This document shows, piece after piece, positions 1-6,861 of a DNA stretch of 33,333 nucleotides. The stretch is from Pedobacter kyonggii (GTDB lineage Bacteria; Bacteroidota; Bacteroidia; Sphingobacteriales; Sphingobacteriaceae). A program made the position numbers and the translations under genes. Position 1 is the stretch's first letter. Each line of letters starts with the position of its first letter. Under the pieces are notes generated by a model that was not told where the DNA came from, ran no database searches, and worked only from the letters and a program-made list of their open reading frames with translations. The DNA lies in the NCBI RefSeq assembly GCF_004310665.1, contig NZ_SIXF01000046.1, positions 1 to 33,333 on the forward strand, read 5' to 3'.

Positions 1-197
1 AAAGCCCATTGACTGAATGTGTTTTGCATTTGAGAACAGCTTAACACAAAGCCCATAACAAAATCCATCGGAGAAATCTTCTTTGCACTGCGCTGAAGAA
101 AACCACTGCTCCGAGCTATAGTATCAATGGTTGATCCATTAAAAAAAATATCAAATCTTTTTTTTATTTTAGAGTTGAAAAAGCGGCTTGTAGACAT
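1..197 (-). CDS. IS4-like transposase, N-terminal part (runs off left edge)
   Basis: An open frame on the minus strand runs without a stop from ATG at 197-195 to the window edge, giving 65 residues that begin MSTSRFFNSKIKKRFD. The segment IARSSGFLQRSAKKISPMDF (residues 28-47) resembles the N-terminal region of IS4-type DDE transposases, which often carry a GFxxRxxKK-like stretch followed by a hydrophobic helix. The catalytic DDE residues would lie outside the window, so the family call rests on this N-terminal resemblance alone. The start codon sits inside the hairpin at 177-232. It could also be a remnant rather than an intact element. Confidence 0.55.
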   Translation of the reverse strand, partial: MSTSRFFNSKIKKRFDIFFNGSTIDTIARSSGFLQRSAKKISPMDFVMGFVLSCSQMQNTFSQWA

Positions 198-232
198 TGT
201 CAAATGTGTTTAGAACTACAAGTTGCTTTTTC
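177..232. promoter_or_regulatory. Long hairpin over the transposase start codon
   Basis: Arms 177-193 and 216-232 pair over 17 positions. Inside, ACATT (194-198) and AATGT (203-207) form a second small stem that contains the transposase start codon (195-197). Two positions pair as G-U in plus-strand RNA but would be A-C mismatches in minus-strand RNA, so the fold is stronger in the direction antisense to the transposase. The plus-strand right arm ends in a T-rich run (TTTTTCCTTTTT), so it may act as a terminator there. On the minus strand it may mask the transposase start. Confidence 0.55.
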
Positions 233-277
233 CTTTTTAAATAATAATCACAGACTTTTCAACCTTTGTCAATATCA

Positions 278-320
278 TTAACTTGACGCTAATGCGAACC
301 TTCGGGGCAGGGTGACGACC
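278..320. repeat. Dispersed repeat, left copy (inverted match near right edge)
   Basis: The 21 bases 278-298 (TTAACTTGACGCTAATGCGA plus one A) occur exactly, in reverse complement, at 33035-33055. Similarity continues outward with two differing bases, then TTCGGG, GCAG and TGACG. Because the copy lies just outside the transposase fragment it could be an IS terminal repeat. The outward similarity fits an intergenic dispersed repeat better. Confidence 0.6.
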
Positions 321-446
321 AGTTCATGCAAAATGTTCATACAGGGATAAATTAAAGAACATTATCAATCGAATTCAGGTTACTAATGCTTGAAGTAAAC
401 TTTTTTATCGTACGAATTGTTGTTATAGAAGATTGTCTACAAAGAA

Positions 447-728
447 ATGGCTATGGAAATGAATGAAAATAAAAATATAGACCCTAATTCGGAGATTAAC
501 CGCAATGAGGAGGATATTGAATGGGATAATGGAGAGGCTACTTATGGGCATAAACGTGCCGATTTTAAACGTAAAGATCAGCCAGATGAGTTACATTTAT
601 TGAAAGCAGAAAATGATCCTACACATGCCGTAAATGAAAATTTAAATAATTCGAATTTAAGTCAGGGTGAAGACATTGGAAACAGAAATAAAAATAACGA
701 GAAAGGTTTGAGGGGGAAAGATCTATGA
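447..728 (+). CDS. Small hydrophilic protein of unknown function
   Basis: A 93-residue, strongly charged protein rich in Asn, Glu, Asp and Lys, with almost no hydrophobic segments, so probably soluble and partly disordered. It has no signal peptide, cysteines or recognisable domain. ATG codons at 453 and 459 are alternative starts. It stands alone on the plus strand and converges on the two-gene set at 1001-1568, whose larger product has similar composition. Such proteins are common in Bacteroidota and are often listed as stress-related, but nothing here proves a function. Confidence 0.6.
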   Translation: MAMEMNENKNIDPNSEINRNEEDIEWDNGEATYGHKRADFKRKDQPDELHLLKAENDPTHAVNENLNNSNLSQGEDIGNRNKNNEKGLRGKDL

Positions 729-954
729 TCTAGTTATAAAGAGACTATTCATATAGAATAATCCCTTTACAAAGTTTATGCATTTTCCGGTAGATGGAAA
801 TTAATTAGGATTCCACAACTGAAATGCGTTAATCAAGAAGCAAATGCCCTTAAATCGTTAGTCTCTGATTTTTAGTTAATCTTTGTCGCGAATCCTACAG
901 CGCTGCAAATTTCAAGAACTTATCGTCAATTTACAAGACGTTCGATATTAATAT

Positions 955-970
955 ATTGACATATGTCAAT
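955..970. repeat. Perfect 16-bp palindrome
   Basis: ATTGACATATGTCAAT is its own reverse complement. It lies in the 272-nt gap between two convergent genes (447-728 and 1001-1195), so it is unlikely to be a promoter operator for either. I see no other clear element in this gap. Confidence 0.4.
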
Positions 971-1000
971 TTAATGCGTATTCCAACACTCGATTAATTG

Positions 1001-1195
1001 TCAGTATAAATCACTTGTTTGACGATAATCCTGTCTTATTTTTTCAGCATAATTCTTAATCTTATCTATGTATTCCGGAGCTTTTTCCTTAAAGTCATCA
1101 ATCAATGATTTTCCATCAGTTATCCGCTTTTTGGTGGCATACTTAAAACCATATATGGCTGCTGCGCCTAAAATGGCATATTTTAATAGTCCCAT
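1001..1195 (-). CDS. Small membrane-anchored protein, YtxH-like in layout
   Basis: A 64-residue protein with one hydrophobic N-terminal segment (about residues 3-19, LLKYAILGAAAIYGFKYA) followed by a Lys/Asp/Glu-rich helical tail. This is the layout of YtxH-type small stress proteins, anchored in the inner membrane with the charged tail in the cytoplasm. The sequence is too short to assign to a family. It starts 10 nt downstream of the 1206-1568 gene, so the two are probably cotranscribed. Confidence 0.65.
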   Translation of the reverse strand: MGLLKYAILGAAAIYGFKYATKKRITDGKSLIDDFKEKAPEYIDKIKNYAEKIRQDYRQTSDLY

Positions 1196-1205
1196 AATTG
1201 CCTGT

Positions 1206-1568
1206 TTATATTCCTGTATTTAATGCATGGTTTTCATCGGCCTCATTAATGCCAGTATTCGTTCTAAAATCGTCAGATGAACTTCCGGTATGACTTTCAG
1301 CACTCTGTATGGTTGGGTTCTTATCCGAACTGTTGTAAGCATCGTCGCTAAGAGAATCTTTACCCTGCGTACCAGAATTATCCCGGCCGTCTTTGGCTAA
1401 AGGATTTCCCTTAATCAATTCGCTCGGTTCTTTGCCATAACTGGTTACTACGTCGGTGTTGTTACCTGCTTCGTAAGCTTTTTGTACATCAGATTTTTCT
1501 GACTGCTCATCATCTGATCCTACATAACCTTCTATATGCTCTTCTTTGTTATATATGTTCGTTTTCAT
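1206..1568 (-). CDS. Hydrophilic, probably disordered protein of unknown function
   Basis: A 120-residue protein dominated by Ser, Asp, Asn, Gly, Glu and Thr, with no hydrophobic stretch, signal peptide or cysteine. Composition points to an unstructured, highly soluble chain. It is the first gene of a likely two-gene unit with the small membrane protein at 1001-1195. No domain is recognised. The pairing and the low-complexity hydrophilic composition would suit a desiccation or osmotic stress role, but that is inference. Confidence 0.65.
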   Translation of the reverse strand: MKTNIYNKEEHIEGYVGSDDEQSEKSDVQKAYEAGNNTDVVTSYGKEPSELIKGNPLAKDGRDNSGTQGKDSLSDDAYNSSDKNPTIQSAESHTGSSSDDFRTNTGINEADENHALNTGI

Positions 1569-1644
1569 AGTATTATAGCTTTATGAATAAACAGAACGCA
1601 GACTAAATAGTTTGGATCAGGATAAATCAATAAATGGGTAGTAA

Positions 1645-1673
1645 CAAAAAAGGCAGATATTTCTATCTGCCTT
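1645..1673 (-). terminator. Intrinsic terminator of the CsgG-like gene
   Basis: On the minus strand AAGGCAGATA, loop GAAA, TATCTGCCTT (1673 down to 1650) is followed by a run of T. It begins 4 nt beyond the stop codon at 1678. Confidence 0.85.
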
Positions 1674-1677
1674 CGTT

Positions 1678-2325
1678 TTAACTTTTATACGGGAAATTCC
1701 GTGATATTTTTCGCATCATCCTTTCTACCATATCATCGGTAGAGCTCACAATGGAATCGTCCATTGTTTTAAAGAAACGCCACATTAACTCTCCATCCGC
1801 TCCATTGTTTATGGTTAAGAACATGGTACCTGTTCCAGATTTCCCTCCAAAGCCACCAAATAAAACAGCTGAGGCGATTGCACCAGCTTCAGATTTAGTT
1901 TGCTCAGTTTCAAAACGTCCGCCGATAACAGCATCAACACCAAGTATTTTGGCTAGTTCATCTTTGGTTGTTTCGTCTAACTTACCTAAAACGCCTGCTT
2001 TTTTTAATAAGATGTTTGTTTTGTCAACATCCTGGAAAGTTACGGTATAGTCAGAAGCTTTCCTTAACAAAAAGGTGTACATACTGGCCTGTATCGATCT
2101 TGCCATCGATTCTTCCTGGCTTTTGTTTCCTTCTGCACTGAAGTTTTTTGGTTGTTTCCGGTAAGAAATTTTTACCTCGAAAGGTAAGATGGCTACAGTT
2201 TTTTGTGTTTTGATTGTTTCCTTTAGTTTTGGACTTTCAAAAATTTGCTTGGAGCCTTCAAATTGTGCTTTGGTTAAAACCGTAAAACAGCACAAGATAG
2301 CGAGCGTTAATAAGATTTTCTTCAT
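1678..2325 (-). CDS. Secreted CsgG/LpoB-like protein
   Basis: The open frame extends to 2439, but ATG at 2325 is the better start because it opens a signal peptide (MKKILLTLAILCCFTVLTKA, cleavage before Gln21), giving 215 aa. The mature part has a VAILPFEV strand, a helix with repeated Ser/Gln, then DVDKTNILLKKAG and ELAKILGVDAVIGGRFE. This order (VAVLPF, helix, then 'gvdavv.G') is characteristic of CsgG, LpoB and GNA1162-type periplasmic folds. The cysteines in the signal peptide lack a proper lipobox, so it looks periplasmic rather than a lipoprotein. A Gly/Ala-rich hairpin (AIASAVLFGGFGGKSG) replaces the usual loop. It diverges from dgt. Partner and pathway are unknown. Confidence 0.7.
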   Translation of the reverse strand: MKKILLTLAILCCFTVLTKAQFEGSKQIFESPKLKETIKTQKTVAILPFEVKISYRKQPKNFSAEGNKSQEESMARSIQASMYTFLLRKASDYTVTFQDVDKTNILLKKAGVLGKLDETTKDELAKILGVDAVIGGRFETEQTKSEAGAIASAVLFGGFGGKSGTGTMFLTINNGADGELMWRFFKTMDDSIVSSTDDMVERMMRKISRNFPYKS

Positions 2326-2461
2326 TATTTGTTTGTTTAATTTTGTAGCGAATATAAAAATATCTTTTAATTGTATAATATAAATTTTACCTGAAGCTTT
2401 ATGCTTAACCATTTTCGCGTTTTGTTTAACTTGCGCCAAATTTTAAATGCAAACGGGATAA

Positions 2462-3805
2462 ATGGAGTGGAAATATTTACTTTCGAATAAGAGATACGGA
2501 CAAGAGCAATATGGTGCTAGTACAGATCGGGCACGGTCAGATTTTCAGCGTGATTATGACCGGTTGATTTTTTCGTCTCCTTTTAGAAGGTTGCAGAATA
2601 AAACCCAGGTTTTCCCATTGCCGGGAAGTGTTTTTGTACATAACCGTTTAACGCATAGTTTAGAGGTTGCCAGTGTAGCCCGCTCCATGGCGAATATATT
2701 TTTAAAAAGTATAGAAGAGCAACAACCACAACTGATTAAAGATGTTCCTTTAATTAACGAAGTAGGTAATATCGTGGCTGCCGCTGCACTGGCGCATGAT
2801 TTGGGAAACCCAGCCTTTGGGCACTCGGGCGAAGCAGCTATTTCACGATATTTTACCGATGGCGATGGGAAAGTTTATCAGAAAGAAATGAACGAATCGC
2901 AATGGCACGATTTAATTAATTTTGAAGGTAATGCAAACGCCATCAGAATTCTTACCCACCCACTAAAAGGAAAAGGCAACGATGCTTATGCGTTAACCTA
3001 TTCTACTTTGGCTTCGATTGCCAAATATCCTTGCGCCTCAATTGCTGGTAAACAAAAGGGGGTGCTGCACCGTAAGAAATACGGTTTCTTTCAATCGGAA
3101 GAAGAAACATTTAAAAAGATCGCAGCCGAACTTCATTTGGAGAAAGAAGAGGGCCAACACCTTATTTACAAACGCCACCCTTTGGTTTACCTGGTAGAAG
3201 CTGCCGATGATATCTGTTACAGCATAATTGATTTAGAAGATGCACACCGCTTAAAGATACTTTCCTATGAGGAGGTAAAGAGTTATCTCTTGCCTTTTGC
3301 CAATTCTACTACCATAGAAGACCGCTTAAAGCATGATTATGAGGACGATGACGCCAAAATTGGTCTGCTCCGGGCCAAAGCGATTAATACCTTAACAAAC
3401 CAATGTGCAGCTATATTTTTTAGAGAACAAGAAAAATTACTTAAGGGTGAGCTTAACCATAGTTTAACCGATTTACTGCCCGAGCCCTATATCTCAGCCT
3501 GGAAAGCCGTAGAGAAAATTTCGGTTGAGCGCATTTATAACTTCTCATCAGTTATACAGAAAGAGGTTGCTGGTTACAAAATTATGGCCGGTTTATTAGA
3601 GGAATTTGTTCCTGCACTTATTCATAACAATACACACTATTACAAAAAACTGGTTAAACTTATTCCTAAACAATATCATACCGATTTGACCGATATTTAC
3701 TCCATAATACAGAGTGTATTGGATTTTGTTTCGGGCATGACAGATTTGTACGCCGTTGATCTATATCGTAATATCAAGGGGATATCTTTTCCATCAGAAA
3801 CATAA
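2462..3805 (+). CDS. dgt: Deoxyguanosinetriphosphate triphosphohydrolase (dGTPase)
   Basis: A 447-residue HD-domain enzyme that hydrolyses dGTP (or other dNTPs) to the nucleoside and triphosphate, affecting nucleotide pools. The N-terminal DRARSDFQRDYDRLIFSSPFRRL region (residues 22-44) is typical of the family. Metal ligands are visible: His65 in NRLTHSLEV, the HD pair His112-Asp113 in AHDLGNPAFGH, and a later Asp in the EAADDICYSI segment. His121 in the GHSGE motif is also kept. Length matches the long Dgt subfamily. ATG at 2462 lies 136 nt from the divergent CsgG-like gene. It is probably monocistronic. Confidence 0.92.
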   Translation: MEWKYLLSNKRYGQEQYGASTDRARSDFQRDYDRLIFSSPFRRLQNKTQVFPLPGSVFVHNRLTHSLEVASVARSMANIFLKSIEEQQPQLIKDVPLINEVGNIVAAAALAHDLGNPAFGHSGEAAISRYFTDGDGKVYQKEMNESQWHDLINFEGNANAIRILTHPLKGKGNDAYALTYSTLASIAKYPCASIAGKQKGVLHRKKYGFFQSEEETFKKIAAELHLEKEEGQHLIYKRHPLVYLVEAADDICYSIIDLEDAHRLKILSYEEVKSYLLPFANSTTIEDRLKHDYEDDDAKIGLLRAKAINTLTNQCAAIFFREQEKLLKGELNHSLTDLLPEPYISAWKAVEKISVERIYNFSSVIQKEVAGYKIMAGLLEEFVPALIHNNTHYYKKLVKLIPKQYHTDLTDIYSIIQSVLDFVSGMTDLYAVDLYRNIKGISFPSET

Positions 3806-3825
3806 TATTTCTGCGTGATTAATAA

Positions 3826-3856
3826 CTGTCGGTTTGGTTTGTACAAAAGCCGACAG
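3826..3856 (+). terminator. Terminator-like hairpin after dgt
   Basis: CTGTCGGTTT (3826-3835) pairs with 3847-3856 over ten positions with one G-U pair. The trailing sequence CTCTTCTAA is only weakly U-rich, so termination is plausible but not certain. Confidence 0.45.
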
Positions 3857-4026
3857 CTCTTCTAATAACAGGTTGTAGGTGGTCTTAAAGTCATTATTTT
3901 CTGGAAAGCACTTGCAGTAGCTTTTGTGTAAGAGCAGTCCCGCTCACGCTTCTGCCAATTGAAGGAATTAGCTAATGGCGGGGCTAGCGGAACCGAAGCA
4001 CCACAAGCACTGCTTTGCAAAAAAAA

Positions 4027-4104
4027 TGTCATCCTGAGCCTGTCGAAGGACAAATATTGTTTGTTTTCAATTATTGAAAAGTCTTCGACAAGTTCAGACT
4101 GACA
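4027..4104. repeat. Dispersed palindromic repeat (CCTGAGCCTGTCGAAGG type)
   Basis: Arms 4027-4051 and 4081-4104 are inverted copies with a few differences and one indel; the left arm includes CATCCTGAGCCTGTCGAAGG. The 29-nt loop is AT-rich. This arm sequence is familiar from intergenic repeats in many Bacteroidota genomes. It lies between two converging genes and may end their transcripts. Confidence 0.7.
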
Positions 4105-4132
4105 GCATTATATTTAATGATATTAGATTAGG

Positions 4133-4744
4133 CTACCTTCCCCTGCCGTCATCCCATTTATTTCTTTCATCCTGCAGCTCCCGTGCAAGCCTCATTTCTT
4201 TATCCTTAGCTTTTACTTTATGTGCCTGAAACTCGTCGGCTACTTCCTGGTAAAGCTCCGTTCTGTACTTCGCTTCGTGCCTTAATTTACCTGATTGGAA
4301 AATTACAAAGGCCAAACCTACCCCAAGAACAATAATTATGGCCCAAACAATGGTATTATAGGTGCCCTTATTGAAGGATATGCCTAAAAATTTAATTTCA
4401 TTAACAGCAGCATTGGCATTGGCCAATGAACTTTCTTTTCCATTTACTTCGCCTTTTAAGCTCGAAATGTTATCGGCCTGTGCTTTAATTTCCTGACGGG
4501 CCTCTTGCAGCTGTTTACGTTCTTTTCTTAGCGTATCACTAACACTTTTCCATAGGGATGACAAGCGTGATGGATTGATCAGCCTTGCGCCGTTAAAGCT
4601 TTTTGATTTCTTTAACATGAACTGGTACTGGCCATTTAACGATGGGTCGGTATTTTTCGTGGTGTCACGTAAAGCTTGCCCAAATGCAACGTTTAAAAAT
4701 AGCATAGCGCCTAAAAACAATAGGGTGTGTTTAATTTTCTGCAT
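4133..4744 (-). CDS. Membrane protein with signal peptide and coiled coil, function unknown
   Basis: 203 residues. A signal peptide (residues 1-22, ending NVAFGQ) is followed by a conserved-looking segment (SLNGQYQFMLKKSKSFNGAR), a coiled-coil stretch rich in Lys/Glu/Gln (about 65-110), one transmembrane helix (about 132-152, IVWAIIIVLGVGLAFVIF), and a second charged helical region. Related Bacteroidota proteins of this layout are sometimes labelled tRNA (guanine-N1)-methyltransferase, but no methyltransferase motif is present. The gene diverges from tyrA. A promoter-like TATATTTA lies 4 nt upstream of its ATG. Confidence 0.7.
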   Translation of the reverse strand: MQKIKHTLLFLGAMLFLNVAFGQALRDTTKNTDPSLNGQYQFMLKKSKSFNGARLINPSRLSSLWKSVSDTLRKERKQLQEARQEIKAQADNISSLKGEVNGKESSLANANAAVNEIKFLGISFNKGTYNTIVWAIIIVLGVGLAFVIFQSGKLRHEAKYRTELYQEVADEFQAHKVKAKDKEMRLARELQDERNKWDDGRGR

Positions 4745-4748
4745 AGTT

Positions 4749-4756
4749 TAAATATA
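4749..4756 (-). promoter_or_regulatory. Candidate -7 element (TATATTTA)
   Basis: TATATTTA differs by one base from the Bacteroidota -7 consensus TAnnTTTG and lies 4 nt from the ATG at 4744. If used, the transcript would have almost no leader. No clear -33 TTG is seen. Confidence 0.3.
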
Positions 4757-4829
4757 GGTGTTAGAATGTAAAACTACATTTTTATCTATTTTTCCGGTTA
4801 ATAAATTTTGTTTAAGGTTTTGGCAAATC

Positions 4830-4872
4830 GATAAAATTGTTCTGGTTTAACATTCTAAATAACAATTTTATC
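4830..4872. promoter_or_regulatory. 12-bp perfect inverted repeat in the divergent promoter region
   Basis: GATAAAATTGTT (4830-4841) and AACAATTTTATC (4861-4872) are exact inverses separated by 19 nt. The pair lies between divergent genes and upstream of the tyrA -7 element, so it could be an operator. It is AT-rich, so chance is a real alternative. Confidence 0.4.
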
Positions 4873-4904
4873 TAAGTTTTATTATAAATTTATTTGCGAT
4901 AGGT

Positions 4905-4912
4905 TACATTTG
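4905..4912 (+). promoter_or_regulatory. Candidate tyrA -7 element (TACATTTG)
   Basis: TACATTTG matches the Bacteroidota -7 consensus TAnnTTTG exactly and ends 4 nt before the tyrA ATG at 4917. The expected start site falls at or next to the start codon, which implies a very short or absent 5' leader. The -33 region has only TTTT. Confidence 0.5.
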
Positions 4913-4916
4913 TTTC

Positions 4917-6173
4917 ATGCAAATAGGAATTATTGGTTTGGGCGATATGGGCAAATTGTATGCGCTATCGTTCATAAACGCTGGTTATAAGGTATGTGGG
5001 GCAGATATGCCCTTACGTTTTACAGATTTAAAAAATGAACTGGAAGCTAAAGGAATCGAAGTTTTAATCGATGGCCATGAGGTTGCCCGTAAATCAGACT
5101 TTATTATCTATTGCGTTGAAGCCGAAAAAATTGATGAGGTGGTAGCTACTTTTGCGCGCTCAACAAAATATGGTGCCATAGTTGCCGGACAAACCTCGGT
5201 TAAACATCCGGAAATTGCTGCTTTCGAAAAACACCTACCAGAAGACACTCAGATTGTAACCTGTCATTCTTTACATGGTCCTGCATTTAGTCCGGAAGGG
5301 CAAACACTTGTAGTGGTACGTCACCGTGCTACCGATGCTGTTTATGCCAAAGCTTTAGAAATTTATAAATCTTTAAAATCGAGCATTATTGAAATGGACG
5401 ATTATAGGGAGCACGATCGCATTGTGGCTGATACACAAGCGGTAACGCACATGGGTTTCGAAAGCATGGGGTCAGCATGGAAAAATGCAGGTTTTTTTCC
5501 CTGGGATAATCCGGCATATGCAGGTGGAATAGATAATGTGAAAATTTTGACCACGCTTAGGATTTTTAGCTATAAATCGCACATTTATGCTGGCTTGGCC
5601 ATTTTAAATCCTTATGCCCAGAAACAGGTAAAATATTATGCGCAGGCCGAATCTGAATTGTTTAAATTGATGATCTGCGAAAATGAGTCGGAGTTTAGAG
5701 AAAAGATTTATGCGGCCCGTGATTTCGTTTTTCATGAGAGTCGTGCGCTTTTACTGTTGGATGATAACATCATGAAAGAATTCAGCCTATCAGACGCCAG
5801 CCATAAACAGAAACCAAATTCGCATTTAAGTTTACTGAGCATGGTATATGCCTGGTATAAAATGGGCGTAAACCCTTACGATAACCTGATCTGCCAAACG
5901 CCACCTTTTAAATTGAGGTTGGGCATTGCCGAATATCTTTTCAAGAATGAAGCGATGTTGGAGGAATCGATCAATACTGCTTTATATGATAAATCTATCC
6001 GTGGCGACGATCTGGAATTTCATACCGCTGTGCACGAATGGGCATCGATTATTGGTTATGGCGATTTAAAAGGTTATAAAGAACATTTTGAAGCTGCCAA
6101 ATCATTTTTTGCCAACCGTTTAAATGATGGTAGGGATTTAAGTGCAGAGATGATTAAGCGTTTAGGCAAGTAA
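4917..6173 (+). CDS. tyrA: Prephenate dehydrogenase, yeast TYR1-like
   Basis: 418 residues. It oxidatively decarboxylates prephenate to 4-hydroxyphenylpyruvate with NAD(P)+ in tyrosine synthesis. The N-terminal Rossmann motif is GIIGLGDMG (residues 4-12). The catalytic-region motif HSLHGP is at 117-122 and ADTQAVTH at 171-178. The order and wording of motifs (GQTSVKHPEIAAFEKHLP, then HSLHGP, SMGSAW and a long helical C-terminal half with NSHLSLLSMV) closely resemble the fungal TYR1 protein as I know it, more than the short bacterial TyrA. No chorismate mutase or ACT domain is evident. The gene at 6183 follows 9 nt after the stop. Confidence 0.85.
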   Translation: MQIGIIGLGDMGKLYALSFINAGYKVCGADMPLRFTDLKNELEAKGIEVLIDGHEVARKSDFIIYCVEAEKIDEVVATFARSTKYGAIVAGQTSVKHPEIAAFEKHLPEDTQIVTCHSLHGPAFSPEGQTLVVVRHRATDAVYAKALEIYKSLKSSIIEMDDYREHDRIVADTQAVTHMGFESMGSAWKNAGFFPWDNPAYAGGIDNVKILTTLRIFSYKSHIYAGLAILNPYAQKQVKYYAQAESELFKLMICENESEFREKIYAARDFVFHESRALLLLDDNIMKEFSLSDASHKQKPNSHLSLLSMVYAWYKMGVNPYDNLICQTPPFKLRLGIAEYLFKNEAMLEESINTALYDKSIRGDDLEFHTAVHEWASIIGYGDLKGYKEHFEAAKSFFANRLNDGRDLSAEMIKRLGK

Positions 6174-6182
6174 CGATTAGGA

Positions 6183-6776
6183 ATGAAGACCATTCTAAAT
6201 AAGCCTGAACTGGTTTCGCTGTTGCAACAACAATTAATAGAGATAGAAACACTTTGTGGGGAGTACGATAAAGGAACTGATGTTGTTATTCCATCAATTG
6301 CCGAAAAAATCGTCGTGATTTTCCACAACTCCGATCAAGCAAAAGCACTGGTGAGCCAGCTTAAATTAAATCATCTCGATATGTATTGCAGTTCGCAGAT
6401 TTATGATTTCAAGAGCCTTACTAATTTTATCGGCTTGTTGAAACTGGCACATCGTACTGGAAAGGGGTGGGCGTATGTTGCTGGGTCAGACCGTTCTGTT
6501 TTAGTAAGGGTATCGCAAGAAAACTGGTGGAACAATAAAAAAGTGATTGTTGATTCGGACGGGATTGCTTTTACGAGGGCTAAAATAATTAAATCGTTGG
6601 CCAGTTCCAGTTCATTGTTGCTTAATACTTCAGGCTGGACGGTCAAAGATGCCGAAGGCAACAAATCAACTATCGACCCAATACCCGAAACAGTTAGGCA
6701 AATTGCTTTCGAACTACTTGAAAGTTTTCGGGGTGTTGATTTGAATAAGGAAAGTAAACTTCTTTATAAAACATAG
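6183..6776 (+). CDS. Conserved-looking cytosolic protein, function unknown
   Basis: 197 residues with no signal peptide or clear transmembrane segment. Alternating short hydrophobic strands and helices suggest a compact alpha/beta fold. Features include a Trp-rich segment ENWWNNKKVIVDSDG (about 113-127) and a Ser-rich stretch SLASSSSLLL. I do not recognise a family. It starts 9 nt after tyrA, so cotranscription with aromatic amino acid synthesis is likely, but that does not prove a shared pathway. Confidence 0.6.
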   Translation: MKTILNKPELVSLLQQQLIEIETLCGEYDKGTDVVIPSIAEKIVVIFHNSDQAKALVSQLKLNHLDMYCSSQIYDFKSLTNFIGLLKLAHRTGKGWAYVAGSDRSVLVRVSQENWWNNKKVIVDSDGIAFTRAKIIKSLASSSSLLLNTSGWTVKDAEGNKSTIDPIPETVRQIAFELLESFRGVDLNKESKLLYKT

Positions 6777-6861
6777 AATGATTGAATTTTGAAGGAGAGA
6801 ATTGCATCGGCCAAATAATCATTAAAATGAATAGTAGCTCATATTTAAATCCAATTAAGCG

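Larger units (their letters stand above)
3806..4132. other. 327-nt non-coding gap made mostly of repeat DNA
   Basis: After the dgt hairpin the gap holds a segment (about 3905-4020) whose ends are imperfect inverses of each other (AAAGCACTTGCAGTAGC on the left, GCACTGCTTTGC on the right). It is followed directly by the palindrome at 4027-4104. I regard the gap as dispersed repeat material. I see no credible gene; the short minus-strand frame here encodes the palindrome arm (FDRLRMT). Confidence 0.5.

Noticed and set aside
1751-2050. Plus-strand 99-aa frame inside the CsgG-like gene
   Set aside because: Antisense shadow; the minus-strand frame has a signal peptide, family motifs and its own terminator.
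2326-2439. 38-residue N-terminal extension of the CsgG-like protein
   Set aside because: It would place the signal peptide in the middle of the protein; the ATG at 2325 gives a normal one.
3862-4053. Minus-strand frame of 63 aa beginning MSFDRLRMT
   Set aside because: Its N-terminus is the translation of the palindromic repeat arm at 4027-4051 and the rest lies in repeat DNA. No codon pattern, conserved motif or promoter supports it.
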